Notes: generated by a model not told the origin, from the letters alone. Positions 22,891-35,149 are shown, numbered from the stretch's first letter. The stretch: 64,000 nucleotides of DNA from Proteles cristata cristata (GCA_017311185.1 JAESUZ010005543.1:124001-188000), one strand, 5' to 3'. Made by a program: numbers and translations.

Positions 22891-24340
22891 TATCCATGTT
22901 TTATAATGCCAAAGGTGTGTTTTGTTTTTATAATATAAAAACAAGTGTGGGAATTTTGTGAATGTCTTTAGTCTCTAATGTATACTTCTATGGAAAGATG
23001 GGAATGAAATACTCTAAATACCCTAAATCGATAACAAGTTGTAGGTATCTGAACTCCTTTTCTGAGAGTTGAGAGACCCTCAGGTTTCTTGGTTTCTAGC
23101 ATGGACTACTTGTCTCTGCTACAGCTAAGTGACACAGAAAAACGTAACACTCCTGGACAAATCAGAATCCATGGAGAGGACAAGAATTAATTAGAATATT
23201 GATAGGTTGGGGAGGAGAGAGACATATACAAAAAATATTGTAAAATAAAGGATTCCTATTCGAAGTCAAAAATTTGAGTCTGGTGGATTCATTCAGATGA
23301 ATTAGGGGTAGATTAAAGAAGGGGATCTTTTAACATTGGATTGTGCCTCGTTTGGGATGGAGAGTAGTTAAAAACACCAAACCAGGACGGAGTCTGGTAT
23401 GAACTAGTATCAAGGGAGTAGAAACAACCCAAATTAATCTAATCATAATACCGAATTGTTCAGAGGTAGCATTTCAGACAGGAAGGAACACAGAGAAATA
23501 ATTGATCTAGAGATGCATGGACATGCCAGACAACCTAGACAAAATCAAGGGACAATCTGCCACCCCCTCCCTGCAAAAAAAAATAGTTGAGGAACTTTTG
23601 TATATTGTATGTCATTGCTTGAATCAACTAGGAAAACTATGTTAGGAGACATTTTCCAGAACTCATTCCCATACCTGACTTCTTATTCTTGACATCATAG
23701 CTTCTCCTGCCCATTAGATCTGCTCCTACCCAGATTATCTCTTGGGTATGAATCCCATTAGTTTTTCTTGACTTCCTCTGACCCAGCAGAAATTTCCCAA
23801 CACAAACAAAATCGTATATGCCTCTGTATTTATTTTCTTTTGTGGAAAAAATAATAATGTATTGGAAATGATCTTCAGACTACTCAATGAAACATATGAT
23901 TTTTTTCCTTTATGCTCTCCTGAGATCACCAAATTATGTTAATAGATTGTGTGCTGGTGTGCAAATGCCTCAGAGCACTCAACAGAACAGCCACACAGTT
24001 TATCTCAAGGATTATAATTGTATTTAATATAAGAAAAAACCTGGTGAAAACCAAAGTACATTAAATGAAATTAAAATTACACAATTACACTGAAATCATT
24101 GGTAGTACTAAAACAAAATGTCTTTGAGTGCAGTGTTGCTGATTTGAGGTTTTCATATACTTGAACTTTAGAAACTTGGCTTTTAAAGACTACAGGGGCT
24201 CCTTACAGTCTTCCGTCACTTGTATTTCTAATCATTGAGTGATTAGGGACATAAAGCAGATTAATATAGGAGATATTCTGTAAGTGATTCTGACTCAGCA
24301 TTCTGAACAGTCCCACTGGGATCCGTGGGAAAAGCCAGCC
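22891..24340. other. Unique DNA, no gene seen
   Basis: No recognised repeat. The 65-codon minus-strand frame at 23735-23932 has no support. Confidence 0.5.
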
Positions 24341-24347
24341 TACTTAC

Positions 24348-24382
24348 TGTCCTTTCGAGCTACAAGTGAAAAGCTGGGAAAG
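24348..24382 (-). other. Candidate 35-bp exon on the minus strand
   Basis: On the minus strand this segment follows a strong polypyrimidine tract and acceptor (TTTTTTTTGTTTTCTTTTCCAG). It is followed directly by a near-perfect donor, GTAAGT (plus-strand 24342-24347). A second AG at 24374-24375 would give 26 bp instead. Read in the phase that leaves one base at each end, it has no stop (FPSFSLVARKD). I do not recognise the protein, and short motifs like this also arise by chance, so it is only a candidate. Confidence 0.25.
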
Positions 24383-24600
24383 CTGGAAAAGAAAACAAAA
24401 AAAACCTTCATTTAAGAATAAGACAATTTGCGAATGCCTTAACTAGTCTGCAAAACTGATCATCTTTGGAATTAAAATGAAACATCATACTATGCAACCC
24501 ATCCAACATGTGTTATCAACATATAAAAACCTTCTCCAAGGAAATAAAATTTTTAATAGATGCAATGTAAGGCAAACACGTTCCAAATTGGTCAAATTCT

Positions 24601-24745
24601 TTCCATTCCCAGTGCTACCACCATAGCCCAGACTGCCATCTTTTAACTGTTCTCACACATGTAATAAAAATGTCACTACTCTTCCCGTTGCCCTTCCCCT
24701 TTAAAATCTTCATATTGCAGTCAAAGTGATGTATTTAAAATGCAA
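24601..24745 (+). mobile_element. L2 LINE fragment (probable)
   Basis: CATTCCCAGTGCTACCACCATAG, CAGACTGCCATC and GCAGTCAAAGTGATGTATTT follow the order of the L2 reverse-transcriptase C-terminal region. It is short and diverged. Confidence 0.55.
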
Positions 24746-25124
24746 ATCTTTTGTTAATCCTGTGTTTAATTTTTAATGTTATTACTTTCATAAGCAAAAA
24801 GAAGGTGCCATTTCATATCATCCCTTTCTACCCTCTGTTATCTTGAACACTTGCATTCGTGTCTTCTGAAGGAAGAGCAAACATCAGCTTTTGTACAACA
24901 AGCAAATTCCAGACCCCTTTCCAAGGCTGACTAGGCTTTGGGTAATAAGGCTCCTGCTGCTCTCAAGCTTCATCTCCAACAGATTGCACTGTGGTCACCC
25001 TGGCCAATTTGCAGTTTCTCAGAAGCACCAAATGGTTTCACCCTTTAGTGCTCTCATTCCTGCATTTTCATTTTCCCAGAACATTTTCTCCTGGCTCTTC
25101 AAATGCTGTTCAGCCTACATTTTT

Positions 25125-25275
25125 AGGTGCTGTCATCATTTTCCTTTTACAAATGATGACACAGAGCCAGAGAAAGTAACTTGCCAAAAGACGAATGAAC
25201 AGGTATTAAGTGGCAGAATTTAAACCTCAGTGATCAGACTTTGAAACTTCAGTTCTTTGCCATCATTAGGACCTC
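25125..25275 (-). mobile_element. MIR SINE
   Basis: Reverse-strand MIR: TTTTACAAATGATGACACAG, GAGAAAGTAACTTGCCAAAAG and TAAGTGGCAGAATTTAAACC match the MIR core in order. The 110-codon open frame at 24891-25223 partly overlaps it and is not convincing as a gene. Confidence 0.82.
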
Positions 25276-25480
25276 CATGTTTTCATCCTGCAGTCCTGGT
25301 GCTCAGCTTTAATGTTAGGCACCCCCTAATCCACTATCTAGATCAGTCTTAGCTACCATCCTTGTTTATCTTCTATTTCTTCCCTTTCTTCTACCTCATG
25401 TTATTTATTTACGTATTGTTCAGGTTTTTTTTTGTTTTTTTTTTTTTTACCTGTTATTCATTGAATTGTTAAGATTTCTG

Positions 25481-25672
25481 GGGCACCTGGGTGGCTCAGT
25501 TGGTTGGGTGTCTGACTTTGGCTCAGGTCATGATCTCATGGTTCATGAGTTCAAGCCCTACATCAGGCTCACTGCTATCAGCATAGAACCTGCTTCAGAT
25601 CCTCTGTCTCCCTCTTTCTTCCCCTCCCCCATTTGTGCTCTCCCAAAAATAAATAAAAAAAAAACATTAAAA
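25481..25672 (+). mobile_element. Feliform tRNA-derived SINE
   Basis: Forward SINE starting GGGGCACCTGGGTGGCTCAG with a poly(A)-rich tail. The flanks AATTGTTAAGATTTCTG (25464-25480) and AATTGTACAATTTCTGA (25673-25689) are an imperfect target-site duplication. A T-rich tract precedes it at 25425-25449. Confidence 0.94.
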
Positions 25673-25817
25673 AATTGTACAATTTCTGAGAGTGAGAACA
25701 AAATATACCCAGCTCATATACTCTCCTTTCCACAAAGCCACTCACCAGGTCCATTTTCGCTTGAAGTAACTGGTGCATATTGGGAGGCCAGGCAGATATT
25801 GGCTGTCTGTAACTCTT

Positions 25818-26032
25818 TTTTTTTTTTTTTAATGTTTTATTTATTTCTGAGAGAGAGAGAGAGAGAATGAGCAAGGGAAGGTCAGAGAGTGGGAGACAGA
25901 ATCTGAAGCAGGCTCCAGGCTCTGAGCTAGCTGCCAGCACAGAGCCCAATGTGGGGCTCGAACCCATGATCCATGAAATCATGACCTGAACCCAAGTCAG
26001 ATCTTAACCAACTGAGCCACCCAGGCTTCTCA
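25818..26032 (-). mobile_element. Feliform tRNA-derived SINE
   Basis: Reverse-strand SINE with a T-rich tail. The target-site duplication is GCTGTCTGTAACTCTT (25802-25817) against GCTATCTGTAACTCTT (26033-26048), 15/16. The 134-codon open frames on both strands across 25466-25982 arise from this pair of SINEs. Confidence 0.96.
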
Positions 26033-26048
26033 GCTATCTGTAACTCTT

Positions 26049-27310
26049 AAGGTGAGTTGTTTTAGGTATAGTAATGGCTGTTTTCTGATTTTCACTCTGG
26101 TACCATCTTAACAGCCATATTACCAGGTTCTCTTTTGTACAGAAAGACTAAAAACGGCAACAATGAAAACATCAGAATCCTTTGGAATGTTCAAGACAAA
26201 TCTATTAGCTTCTATCTCTAGAATTTTCTTCTACTAATTCCCCAGATTCCTCTGATTTGCTCTCCTTTTTTCTTATGCTTCTTGGAATCATCTCCTTACA
26301 ACCAGTTTCCAAACCACTATTTTAGCAGAAACTTCAGACTCTCAGAATATTTCTAAATAAGGTTTAGGGAGGCCTCAGATAGCACTCATGCTTTGCGTGA
26401 ATTGACCTGGCAACTTTGAAAGGGTGTCTTGCGTGGATGATTCTTTGAGTGCATCAGTTAACAAACAGCACAAAACACAAGAAACCCAGCAAGTATAATG
26501 TGTTATTAAGAAGAGGTGGAATGAGCATTTATCTGACAGGTCATACATAGCCAGGAAAAACATTCCTGCAAATTGGCCCATTTCTCCTCAAAATGTGTCT
26601 GAGATGAAATGGAGCATCCTTTATTTTACACAAAGAAAATAATTCAGGAGGATGACAGCTTAGTGATATATGTCTTCATGGCCTAAAATCAAGGACCTAG
26701 AATAAGAAAAATTGTAGTAAAGTTGGAAAAGTGAAGGATGGATAATTTGAAATATCACATTTATTTGTTCTTTAATCTTTTTCAATAAGATAAGCTATAA
26801 CTACAATATACAAAATGGGTAGGGAAATGAGGAGAAATGGGGAATAGTGAAGTGTGTCCATAACAATCTCCCTATATGGGAAAAGTCACATTACAAAGAA
26901 TAAATAGAAATTAAAATTCATGGTCTTCAGTTGTGTGTTATATTTGCTGCAGAGTTGAAAATAACTGTTAGAAATCCTCGTATCAGTGGTAAAAGACTCT
27001 GATATCTCAGTTTTTGTCTTAAATGAAGGTCAGAGTCAAAGTGCACTGGGAACTTTCTAATGAATAGTACAATGTCAAGATTCCCTTCCTTAAGAAAGTT
27101 TAGTGACTGTCTGAGAACTAACTTTCCTCTGAAGAGAAATGTTTGCACGTTGCTAAAAGCCCTTTCTTCTCTTTCAAACAGGATGGAATTCCCACCCCTA
27201 GGTCATTACCATATTTTGACTTCTAACCCCTCATCTTTATACCATTTGTGAACATATTTGAGCAATGCAAAAGGTGGGAGCAATACCTTCTCCACTGATT
27301 TCCATCTTTC
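26049..27310. other. Unique DNA, no gene seen
   Basis: Start of a 7.6-kb SINE-free stretch. Short open frames (26375-26581, 26927-27251) have no supporting features. Confidence 0.5.
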
Positions 27311-27313
27311 ATT

Positions 27314-27382
27314 TAATATATATATATTTTTACTATATATATTTACTATATATATTTAGTAAATATATATATATTTACTAAA
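27314..27382. repeat. AT-rich repeat with a perfect 28-bp palindrome
   Basis: Two tandem 13-bp units ACTATATATATTT (27332-27344 and 27345-27357) run into a perfect 28-bp palindrome at 27355-27382, whose arms are TTTAGTAAATATAT and its complement. It can form a cruciform or hairpin. Confidence 0.93.
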
Positions 27383-27777
27383 GTCTGATGACATTTTTTT
27401 TGAAGTGTCCAAAATACCAGAAAGTCACTAGGAAGAGGGTTTGAGGTTGGCGCTGGATAAAAAGACAACCTTGAACTAATTTTAAAGTTTGCAATTAGCA
27501 GAGATCACAGTGTGGCAAGTAAAAGTTTTAATGATAGACTGGCCCAGGCCTTGAGGTAAATTATGCATAATTATTCATAACTGCTATTTTTGGCTTGCCT
27601 GATTTGTCCTAGACCTCTGGCTGAGGAAACAATTTGAAATAATTAGTGTACTAGTGCATTGACAATGATGAATGAATTGAATACTTCTTGTGCCAAACAC
27701 GGGTCTTGATAGGAAGCAGATAACTTTGGCAACTGTGGTATTTTGTTATTGGATCTCTCAAAGTGGAAGGTTTGTAG

Positions 27778-27778
<1 letters not shown>

Positions 27779-27824
<46 letters not shown>

Positions 27825-27843
27825 ACGTGTGCACGCACGTGTG
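27779..27843. repeat. (GT)n microsatellite
   Basis: A long, nearly pure GT run (about 27779-27822) is followed by a degenerate GCACGTGTGCACGCACGTG part. The open frames over it on both strands are repeat-derived. Confidence 0.97.
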
Positions 27844-30800
27844 ATTTTCATAGGTTGTTTTCTAAGTCTTGCTCTAAAGACCTCAACCATTAGAGAGACT
27901 ATGATTAAAAACAAACCAAAAGAACATGAAAAAAATAACATTTGCTATTGAATTTCTTAATTCTTAATTTACTGTACCTAATTTTTTCATGCTTAATGTT
28001 GAGAATTATAGACTATGGTAAATATAAACAAAACATAATTTCATAGTAATTAACAAATCTCCTTTAAATTTTAATATTTTGGAAACTTTTTCAGAGTTTA
28101 GTACATTAGATCAAAACTGTGGTTAAGAAGGAAAAAATGTACTGATAATGAACGAAATGCAATGTTTTGTGAATTGAAGAGATTTTAAATAATTAAACAT
28201 AAGAATGCATAGTAATTTCCTCCTGCCCATCTGTTTTAGAAAGTAAGAACAAAATGGATATTTAGCTACATGCTAAATTCCTATTGCTGGGTAAAGAAAC
28301 CTTATCTTTACATATCATAATATATAAAAATAATTTTCAATGACTGTGATATATTTCAGTGATTGTAATATGTAAATATGTTGAAATAGAAAGTGTGGAG
28401 TTATCCTGGAACTCCATTGGAAGATAAAACTAGCAGAAAATTTAAAGAAAAGGAGTTTCATGTATCTGTTTTTTAATTCATTTCTCAGAAAGCTCTTTAA
28501 ATTAAGCAAATACTCAGAAGCACAATATATTCACATTTTTCAGTAGAATAAACACCAACAATTGTCTGTGTCTAGAGACAACAATTGCCTCTTGGCTGGA
28601 GATTTGGACCAACAGCCAGACAACCTTTGTTTTAGTGAAAGAGCTTCAGCTCATTTAAGTCATCCAAATGCAAAGTTAGACTTTCTTTTTGTAAAAACAT
28701 AAAGTAATTTAAACATATAAAAAGATGGAATTTCCAGACAACTTTTGAAAAATATACTAGTTGAATTTTATCACTTTGCTAATTGTATATGTTATTTTAT
28801 CTATTTTAAAATAGTTTTTAAAGATATCTAAACTTCTGGTGAGAACACTGTAATTTTTTCATGCAGATACCATATATTCATTTTTATTTCATCTTAGCTA
28901 TGCTTCCTAAATGTTACATCTGATTCAATTGTATTATTCTTTATTACTTTTAACCATGACAAAATTATTTAAATCATCTTGCCTTTTATATATAGAATAA
29001 CCTGCAATCTTAAATAATCTGCACAGAAAATATACCTACTCATTTGCTGATTAGTATATGTAAAACAATTATTTTATGTAACTAATAACCCAAATGAAGA
29101 GACAGGAAAAAAGCACATATATGACTATAGTTTTCCTGTATATTATCAGATTTTATCATATATGTCAGAATCCTATTTCCCTGAACTTGAAAACTCTGTT
29201 TTTGCAAGATCACATGGTTATATAAAAAGAGGTTTCTCTCAAGTTATTCCTCTTGCCATTTTATTCTGCAATTTTAAAGCCCAAATGTAACACAACTTCA
29301 CTTTTACTGGTATGTAAATGCTACTTTATAGCCTTGGCTTTGGTTTTTGAGTCACATTTTTTCATAGAAATTGTAGCATTGGGTCTACTTTTCCTGAAAG
29401 AATTTGTTAATAAGGACATCCCATGAGGTTGTCGATGGTGATTGAAAGAACCAAATGAGTGACTTTAGAAGTTAATAAATTCTAATATCAACATTCTTAT
29501 TATTAATATGTAAATTAATATTAATTAATAACATATTCAAATTATTCCTAAAAATAAAATAAAGTTATTCTTTATAAAAGGAAGATTTAATCACAGAAGT
29601 AGAATTAGTTACGTTTAAATGTGGGGATTCTATTCTCTTTTCCTCCTAAGTAGTTTACTATGTGGATTTAACTGGTCCAAACCGTCAAGGACACCATCCT
29701 ACTCTAACTCTCTGTCCGGAGAGACATGGAATGGTAGTACTCTGGCAGTAGAGATACCCGCTGATTCTTCTAATATACACACTTTGAGGACAAAGTGCAG
29801 CCAAGGGGCTAATGGCATATGAGCTAGTGTTTTCTGTAGTTTTCTTCTGGGTCCCCTGTGATAACTCTCTTTACTGAAGTTAGAACAAGAGGGTAGACAG
29901 TGAAATCCTGAGCCCAAGTAGAAATACTAAATCCTAAATCTGAATATGGCAAAACAATATGTGAATGCACATTATTGTTGTTATTTTTGTTAATATTACC
30001 TGGAGTTAATTTCAGTAGTTTCCTTGTCTAAGGAGTTATTAAAAATAAAAGATGTTTACAGCATGAAAAGGAAATGTCTACTTTTTCATAGTCATGTTTC
30101 AAGAATTATATCCTGAGACTTCTGCTCAGCTGGCTAATCCTACAAAAAGGGGTTCTGTTTAGCATCACCTCATGGGCATGTATTTGCAGATTGGTACAAA
30201 TTTGCCTGTGCATTACATGCAAATTTTGATGCTCCAAATCTGTAAGAGTTGTCTCAAAGCTGCATAAAACAGGAAGCATTTTACCCGGTAAATAAAAGTG
30301 AAATGTTATATGGGAGACTTCCCTACTTATTTTAAGTCCCTGTGACAAGATTTAAAATAAGCACATCATATTTTTCAAATGCCTTTTCTCATGGTAGCCA
30401 GGCAGATTCAATTTCGTGGCTACAGCTCAATATTGGAATCTCTGGTAACAGCAGTTTTTCAAATTGAATGAATATCACTAATTGGCTCTAAAGAAAGAGT
30501 TGCTATCTTTCTTTAAGGCAGAAGCAATGAATTCTGACATATAGTATAGCAGGTAGTGTATATGATAGGTGTTTTTCTTATGATAACTTAAATAGATACT
30601 TAACTTTGAAGCTTATGTTGAGTGAATATTATTACATAATATTACAAACTCCATCCCACATCTGTTTTATTCTTAGAAAATGGCAAATTATATAATAATG
30701 GGGAAGAAAACATCCTTTATAATTTTTTCAGGATTGTTCATTAATTTCTTAATGGCTTCAGGGTACAACCTTAGGCAGGGCCTGTTTCCAAAATGACATT

Positions 30801-31280
30801 TTTCTTTCTTGTGATGTGATATTTTACAATACTTAAAAAAATATGCTACTTGGACAGATGTTCTACCTGGAGTACTCTGGAAATGCCCCTGGTTGTAGCT
30901 CAAAGAAGGTAATATATAACCAGAAAACCAAGAATCCATGGCTTGACTTAAAAATAATTTGAATCAGGAGTTACCTTCTGATTTGATTACATTATCCTGG
31001 GGGCATTGTGTGGGACTGAACTGTAATCTTTCCATACAGAAGCTCTCTGTTTGGGTGGAGGAATTTCAGAGTAGTTTTCTGTGAGATGGATTGCAATTTC
31101 TCACATTTGCTTTTTGTTTCTTCTTCCTCCCTAACCAACTGCCCCTTCCTCTTTCCACCCCCCCTCCTTTAAGGTTTGAAGCCATCAATTCATGTATTTA
31201 AATGTCCTTGGAAACTGAAAGTAATCTAGAAGGTTATTAGCATATTGTTATAAATGTTAATGGCCTGACACCAAGGATGG
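27844..31280. other. SINE-free AT-rich unique DNA, no gene seen
   Basis: I recognised no repeat family, RNA gene or exon. Open frames such as 28315-28509, 29619-29822, 30106-30348 and 30688-30939 are short and unsupported. Confidence 0.5.
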
Positions 31281-31640
31281 GATTTTTTTTTTTTTATGGG
31301 TGTTGTTGTGAACATTAGGAGTCTAAATGGGGAAAATCTTCCCCATTCAGAGTGTCACCCTGGCCCTTCATTCACTTGTCAGGAGCCCATTGTGTGCCCA
31401 GACCTTGTCAGAGGCTGCTCCATGTTTAGTGGCAGCAGCTTGCCATTGAGAGCTGGGAAGAGGGCTGTTGGGGATGGGGGAGAGACTGGCCTAGGCAGCC
31501 AGGTGGTGGCCAACTGGCCAGTAACTGACAGACAATTTAACCTAACTAGGCTGTACAGTCAGGCCTGTGTTACAAAAGGCCCACATGTGTCCTTAGCAAG
31601 CTTCATTAACTCTTTTGGCTAGGGCTGTACTCCTCTGACA
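31281..31640. other. Higher-GC patch, possibly conserved non-coding DNA
   Basis: After a T14 run the GC content rises clearly over about 330 bp, with no repeat recognised. A 108-codon plus-strand frame (31296-31622) crosses it, but it shows no domain, has an atypical composition and lacks splice signals. I treat it as non-coding. A regulatory role is only a guess. Confidence 0.25.
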
Positions 31641-33673
31641 TATTAATTAGTTGCAATGCTTTCTCTTACTCTAACTTAACCTCTCCATTGGTCACTCAAG
31701 TGGATCCATTGGAAGCTATTAGAATAATATGTATGCAGAATTACTGGGCAGGAAAAACTATAAGGGGAAGAATATATTTCTTATCAGTGGACTGATTTTA
31801 AATGAAAAAATAATGATTAAGAAGACAACAAGTAACCATTAATATTTCACCAGAAAGGTGACCTATTCCATATTGTTAATAAAAATAGGACATCCATGGC
31901 TATGTAGTTATGTGCTGTGATGTGCATAAAATTGTCTTGCTTTCTTCTTTGTACTGGAAACAAAAGAAAAATACTACAAAACAATATTTTGAGGTATTTT
32001 AGATTATTTAACAACCAAAGTGACCTGACTTTGGGATTATAAGTCAATCAAAGGTTTTGAGTAATTTTCACAAGTTAAAAAAGTCTTAATGAAGGAAAGC
32101 GCTTATAAAATGTTTTTAAAATCATAAAATATACTGAGCGTTTTGACTCTGTAAAAATTTTTGATATGTATTTAGGTAGATACAGATATACATATAAATA
32201 TATTCACTGACAAAAAGTGATGGGATTGTGTGTGTATGTGTAGCTTTTACTACTTTACATTTCACTACAGCCAAATGCTGTATCATGTGAAGTTATGACT
32301 ATGGATTATTTGTAGCTAATGCAATGAATTTGTTATCTGTGGATAGATTGCATCTGTTTGGGTTTGTTTTTTAATCCAATAGTTCATGAACATATGTAAT
32401 TTGCATATCACTTTAGGAAGTAAAATTATGGAAAGATCGATTTGGAGAGAATCTATTTGCACTATATTGTAGAAGTCTCTTTTTTTTCCCTAAAAATTCC
32501 TGTCTTGAATGTAAGTCAGAATTTATCATTACCCTTAATTTTCAAGTTACAAGCTAAAGCCGGTAGTGTTGGAAGCACATATCTTGATGGAAGTTCTTTC
32601 CTTTTTTTTTTTGTTTCTTTAAGCATCAGGTAAAATTATGAAACAAATATCACAGTATAATATTTATAGAGGTGATAATACTTCATAAAGATAGGAAATC
32701 TGAAAAGAACTTTTACTAGCCATTTAATCAAATGCCAGTAATTATAAGTTTCTGGTCCTATATTAAAAAATATCCAGCTTAAAGTCTGACAACAGTAACA
32801 TTTGCAAAGTATGAAAAACATGAGGGCATTTTGTGATGCTTGTTTTGTCTTTGTCTCTGTTTAATTAGAGACATATCATAGTAACATTCTCTGGTCCTGC
32901 TTAATTCTTTTTCAATTAAACCAAGCTTTGAAAACATGACAATAGGTTTTGTAAGGGTTTCATAAGGGGAAAAACGCGATAGCCTTTTTAAAATTTGACC
33001 CTGAATCTTTCACCTGAAGAAATAAACATGAGTAGGTTTTATTTGGCAGTAGAATGTTGTCTTTGAAAATATGCCCTTTTTATTCAATGTGATCCAAAAT
33101 AACGCTTAAACAAATTGGGTCACAAGTGCCAGCACTTGATAATTTAAAGTGTTGTAAAAATGATTGGTGTTTACAAGTACAATTTGCTCCAGGAAAATTT
33201 GGCACCCTTTTAAGTTGGAAAAGTGTCAATATTTTATGATATATTTTATGCCAGCTATGCTCAGATTGCAAGATCCGTTCCAAGTACAAGCTCTAGACAA
33301 CTTTAAACCATTCATTTCAAGTTGTGATTTACAGGTGCAGTATAGTTACTGATCATTTATTAAAGCACATCATTTTTTAAATACTAAAACACATGAATGG
33401 TCAAATATATGTATTTTAGTATGTGGAGGTTTATTTTGAGCTATGTTAAAATATAGCTTTTTCAGATTTTTTAATACATTTGTAAAGTTTTGTTTCCTTC
33501 TGATAGGCTTTAAGACACTATTCCTAAATATTAGTTCACAAAATTATTCCATTTTAAGATTTCATGTTTACAAGTTAGCTAAAATATTTTTCTTAAATGA
33601 AAGGTTGCCATCTAAAAACTTCCTTTTGGTTTCTGAACCATGCCTGTAATCCTATTCTGATTCTCTTATGTTC
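31641..33673. other. SINE-free AT-rich unique DNA, no gene seen
   Basis: No recognised repeat. Open frames are all under 70 codons. Confidence 0.5.
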
Positions 33674-33690
33674 TGATACTCCTAGTATTT

Positions 33691-33912
33691 TTTTAAAAAT
33701 TTTTTTAATGTTTTATTTATTTCTGAGATAGAGAGAGACAGCGTGAGCTGGGGAGGGTCAGAGAGAGAGGGAGACACAGAATCTGAAGCAGGCTCCAGGC
33801 TCTGAACTAGCTGTCAGCACAGAGCCAGACGCGGGGCTCGAACCCACGAACCGTGAGATCATGACCTGAGCTGAAGTCTGACGCTTAACCACCTGAGGCA
33901 CCCAGGCACCCC
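33691..33912 (-). mobile_element. Feliform tRNA-derived SINE, full length
   Basis: Reverse-strand SINE with a perfect 17-bp target-site duplication, TGATACTCCTAGTATTT, at 33674-33690 and 33913-33929. Confidence 0.97.
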
Positions 33913-33929
33913 TGATACTCCTAGTATTT

Positions 33930-34022
33930 AAAAAAAAAAAAAAAAAGAGGGATGGAGGAGGAGGGGGAAAAGAATGGAGGAAGAGAGAGAGAGGAGAAGA
34001 AAGTGAAGGAGGAGCAAGAAGG
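33930..34022. repeat. Poly(A) and purine-rich (GGA/GA) tract
   Basis: A run of about 18 A is followed by about 75 bases of almost pure purine (GGATGGAGGAGGAGGGGG type). It is low-complexity DNA next to the SINE. Confidence 0.93.
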
Positions 34023-34314
34023 TCATACAGTTCTATACTCCAGGACTTAGTTTCTCCTTCTGATTACGTTTTTATGTGTTTTGTTTTCTTGTTGTTTTGT
34101 TTGGGCACCACTGCCTCCAGCTGATGCTATCTTGAGTGCAACTTCTTATTTTAGATATAAGTTCCATATTAGTTTAAGAGATTTAGTTTTCCATATTCTA
34201 ATACAGAACTAGATCTAGCATTTTCCATTCCATTTCTGTGTTTGTGATGCAGATCACAATACATTTCAATTTGGGTATATCAGTAACATAGCACAATAGG
34301 AAGATGATGGATGT

Positions 34315-34388
34315 TCAAGGTTGAAAAACTTGACTTGGAGAGATCTTTTTCCATTTACTCTTTATTCTTGTCCTAGTCATTTAATCCT
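34315..34388 (+). mobile_element. MIR SINE, 5' piece (interrupted)
   Basis: TTGTCCTAGTCATTTAATCC corresponds to the MIR core motif CTTGGGCAAGTCATTTAACC. The element resumes at 34673 after an L1 insertion. Confidence 0.6.
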
Positions 34389-34672
34389 TCTTTTTATTTA
34401 TTTATTTATTTTTACAAGTAGTTAAATATTTGTAAAATTACTGTTTTTACAAATAGTTCTTTTTATTATTTTTTATTTTTATTTAAATCCAAGTTAATTA
34501 ACATATAGTATAATAATGGTTTCAGGGGAATTTAGTGATTCATCACTTACGTATAATATCCATTACTCATCCAACAAGTGCCCTCCCTAATGCCCATCAC
34601 CCAGTTAGCTCATCCCCCACCCAACACCCCTCCAGCAATCCTTACTTTGATCTCTGTATTTAAGAGTCTCTT
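34389..34672 (-). mobile_element. Carnivore LINE-1 3' end, inserted in a MIR
   Basis: Reverse-strand L1: T-rich tail with (TTTA)n at the left, then AAATCCAAGTTAATTAACAT, GATTCATCACTTACGTATAA, CAAGTGCCCTCCCTAATGCC and GTATTTAAGAGTCTCTTA. This is the carnivore L1 3' UTR as recalled. It is a 5'-truncated copy of under 300 bp. Confidence 0.8.
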
Positions 34673-34780
34673 AGACTCACCTGTAGAATGAAAGTAATAA
34701 TACATGTCTCACAGACTTGCATGTAACAATACTTTATAAAGCACTTAACAAATGTTAGATGCCTTAATATTGCTTACAGC
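34673..34780 (+). mobile_element. MIR SINE, 3' piece (interrupted)
   Basis: ACTCACCTGTAGAATGAAAG, CATGTCTCACAGACTTGCAT and TATAAAGCACTTAACAAATG continue the MIR core and 3' region after the L1. Confidence 0.75.
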
Positions 34781-35146
34781 AAGGAGTGTTATGATGTACT
34801 TAACTATAAGTATGTAAATAAATATGTAACAAAATAATTGTCATGGTCAGAATTTGTTGTATAATACTTGGAATTGACCTGGAATATACCTAGAGGAGAA
34901 TGCAATGAGAAGAATAAATAAAATCCAAAAATGACTTTCCAAATTTATAATTTCAGTTTTCTATGTTAATGGAAATAAAGACATACAGAATTTTTAGTGC
35001 TTCAGACACTCATGCAACAACAAATACACACAAGACACAGATATAAAACATAATATCACACATACACAATATTTTTCTAGATACTGATTAATAACTAATT
35101 TGCAAAGCCAAAACACTTGCCTACATGTAGCATAGCATTAAAGGGC

Positions 35147-35149
<3 letters not shown>
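34781..35149. other. Unique AT-rich DNA, no gene seen
   Basis: No recognised element. Confidence 0.5.

Noticed and set aside
25466..25982. 134-codon open frames on both strands
   Set aside because: They run through two SINEs and their tails; the translated text repeats the SINE-derived peptides seen elsewhere (GSVGWVSDFGSGHDLMV, SSPTLGSVLTA).
31296..31622. 108-codon plus-strand frame as a gene
   Set aside because: No domain, no splice or promoter context and no family resemblance. It is kept only as a possible non-coding patch.
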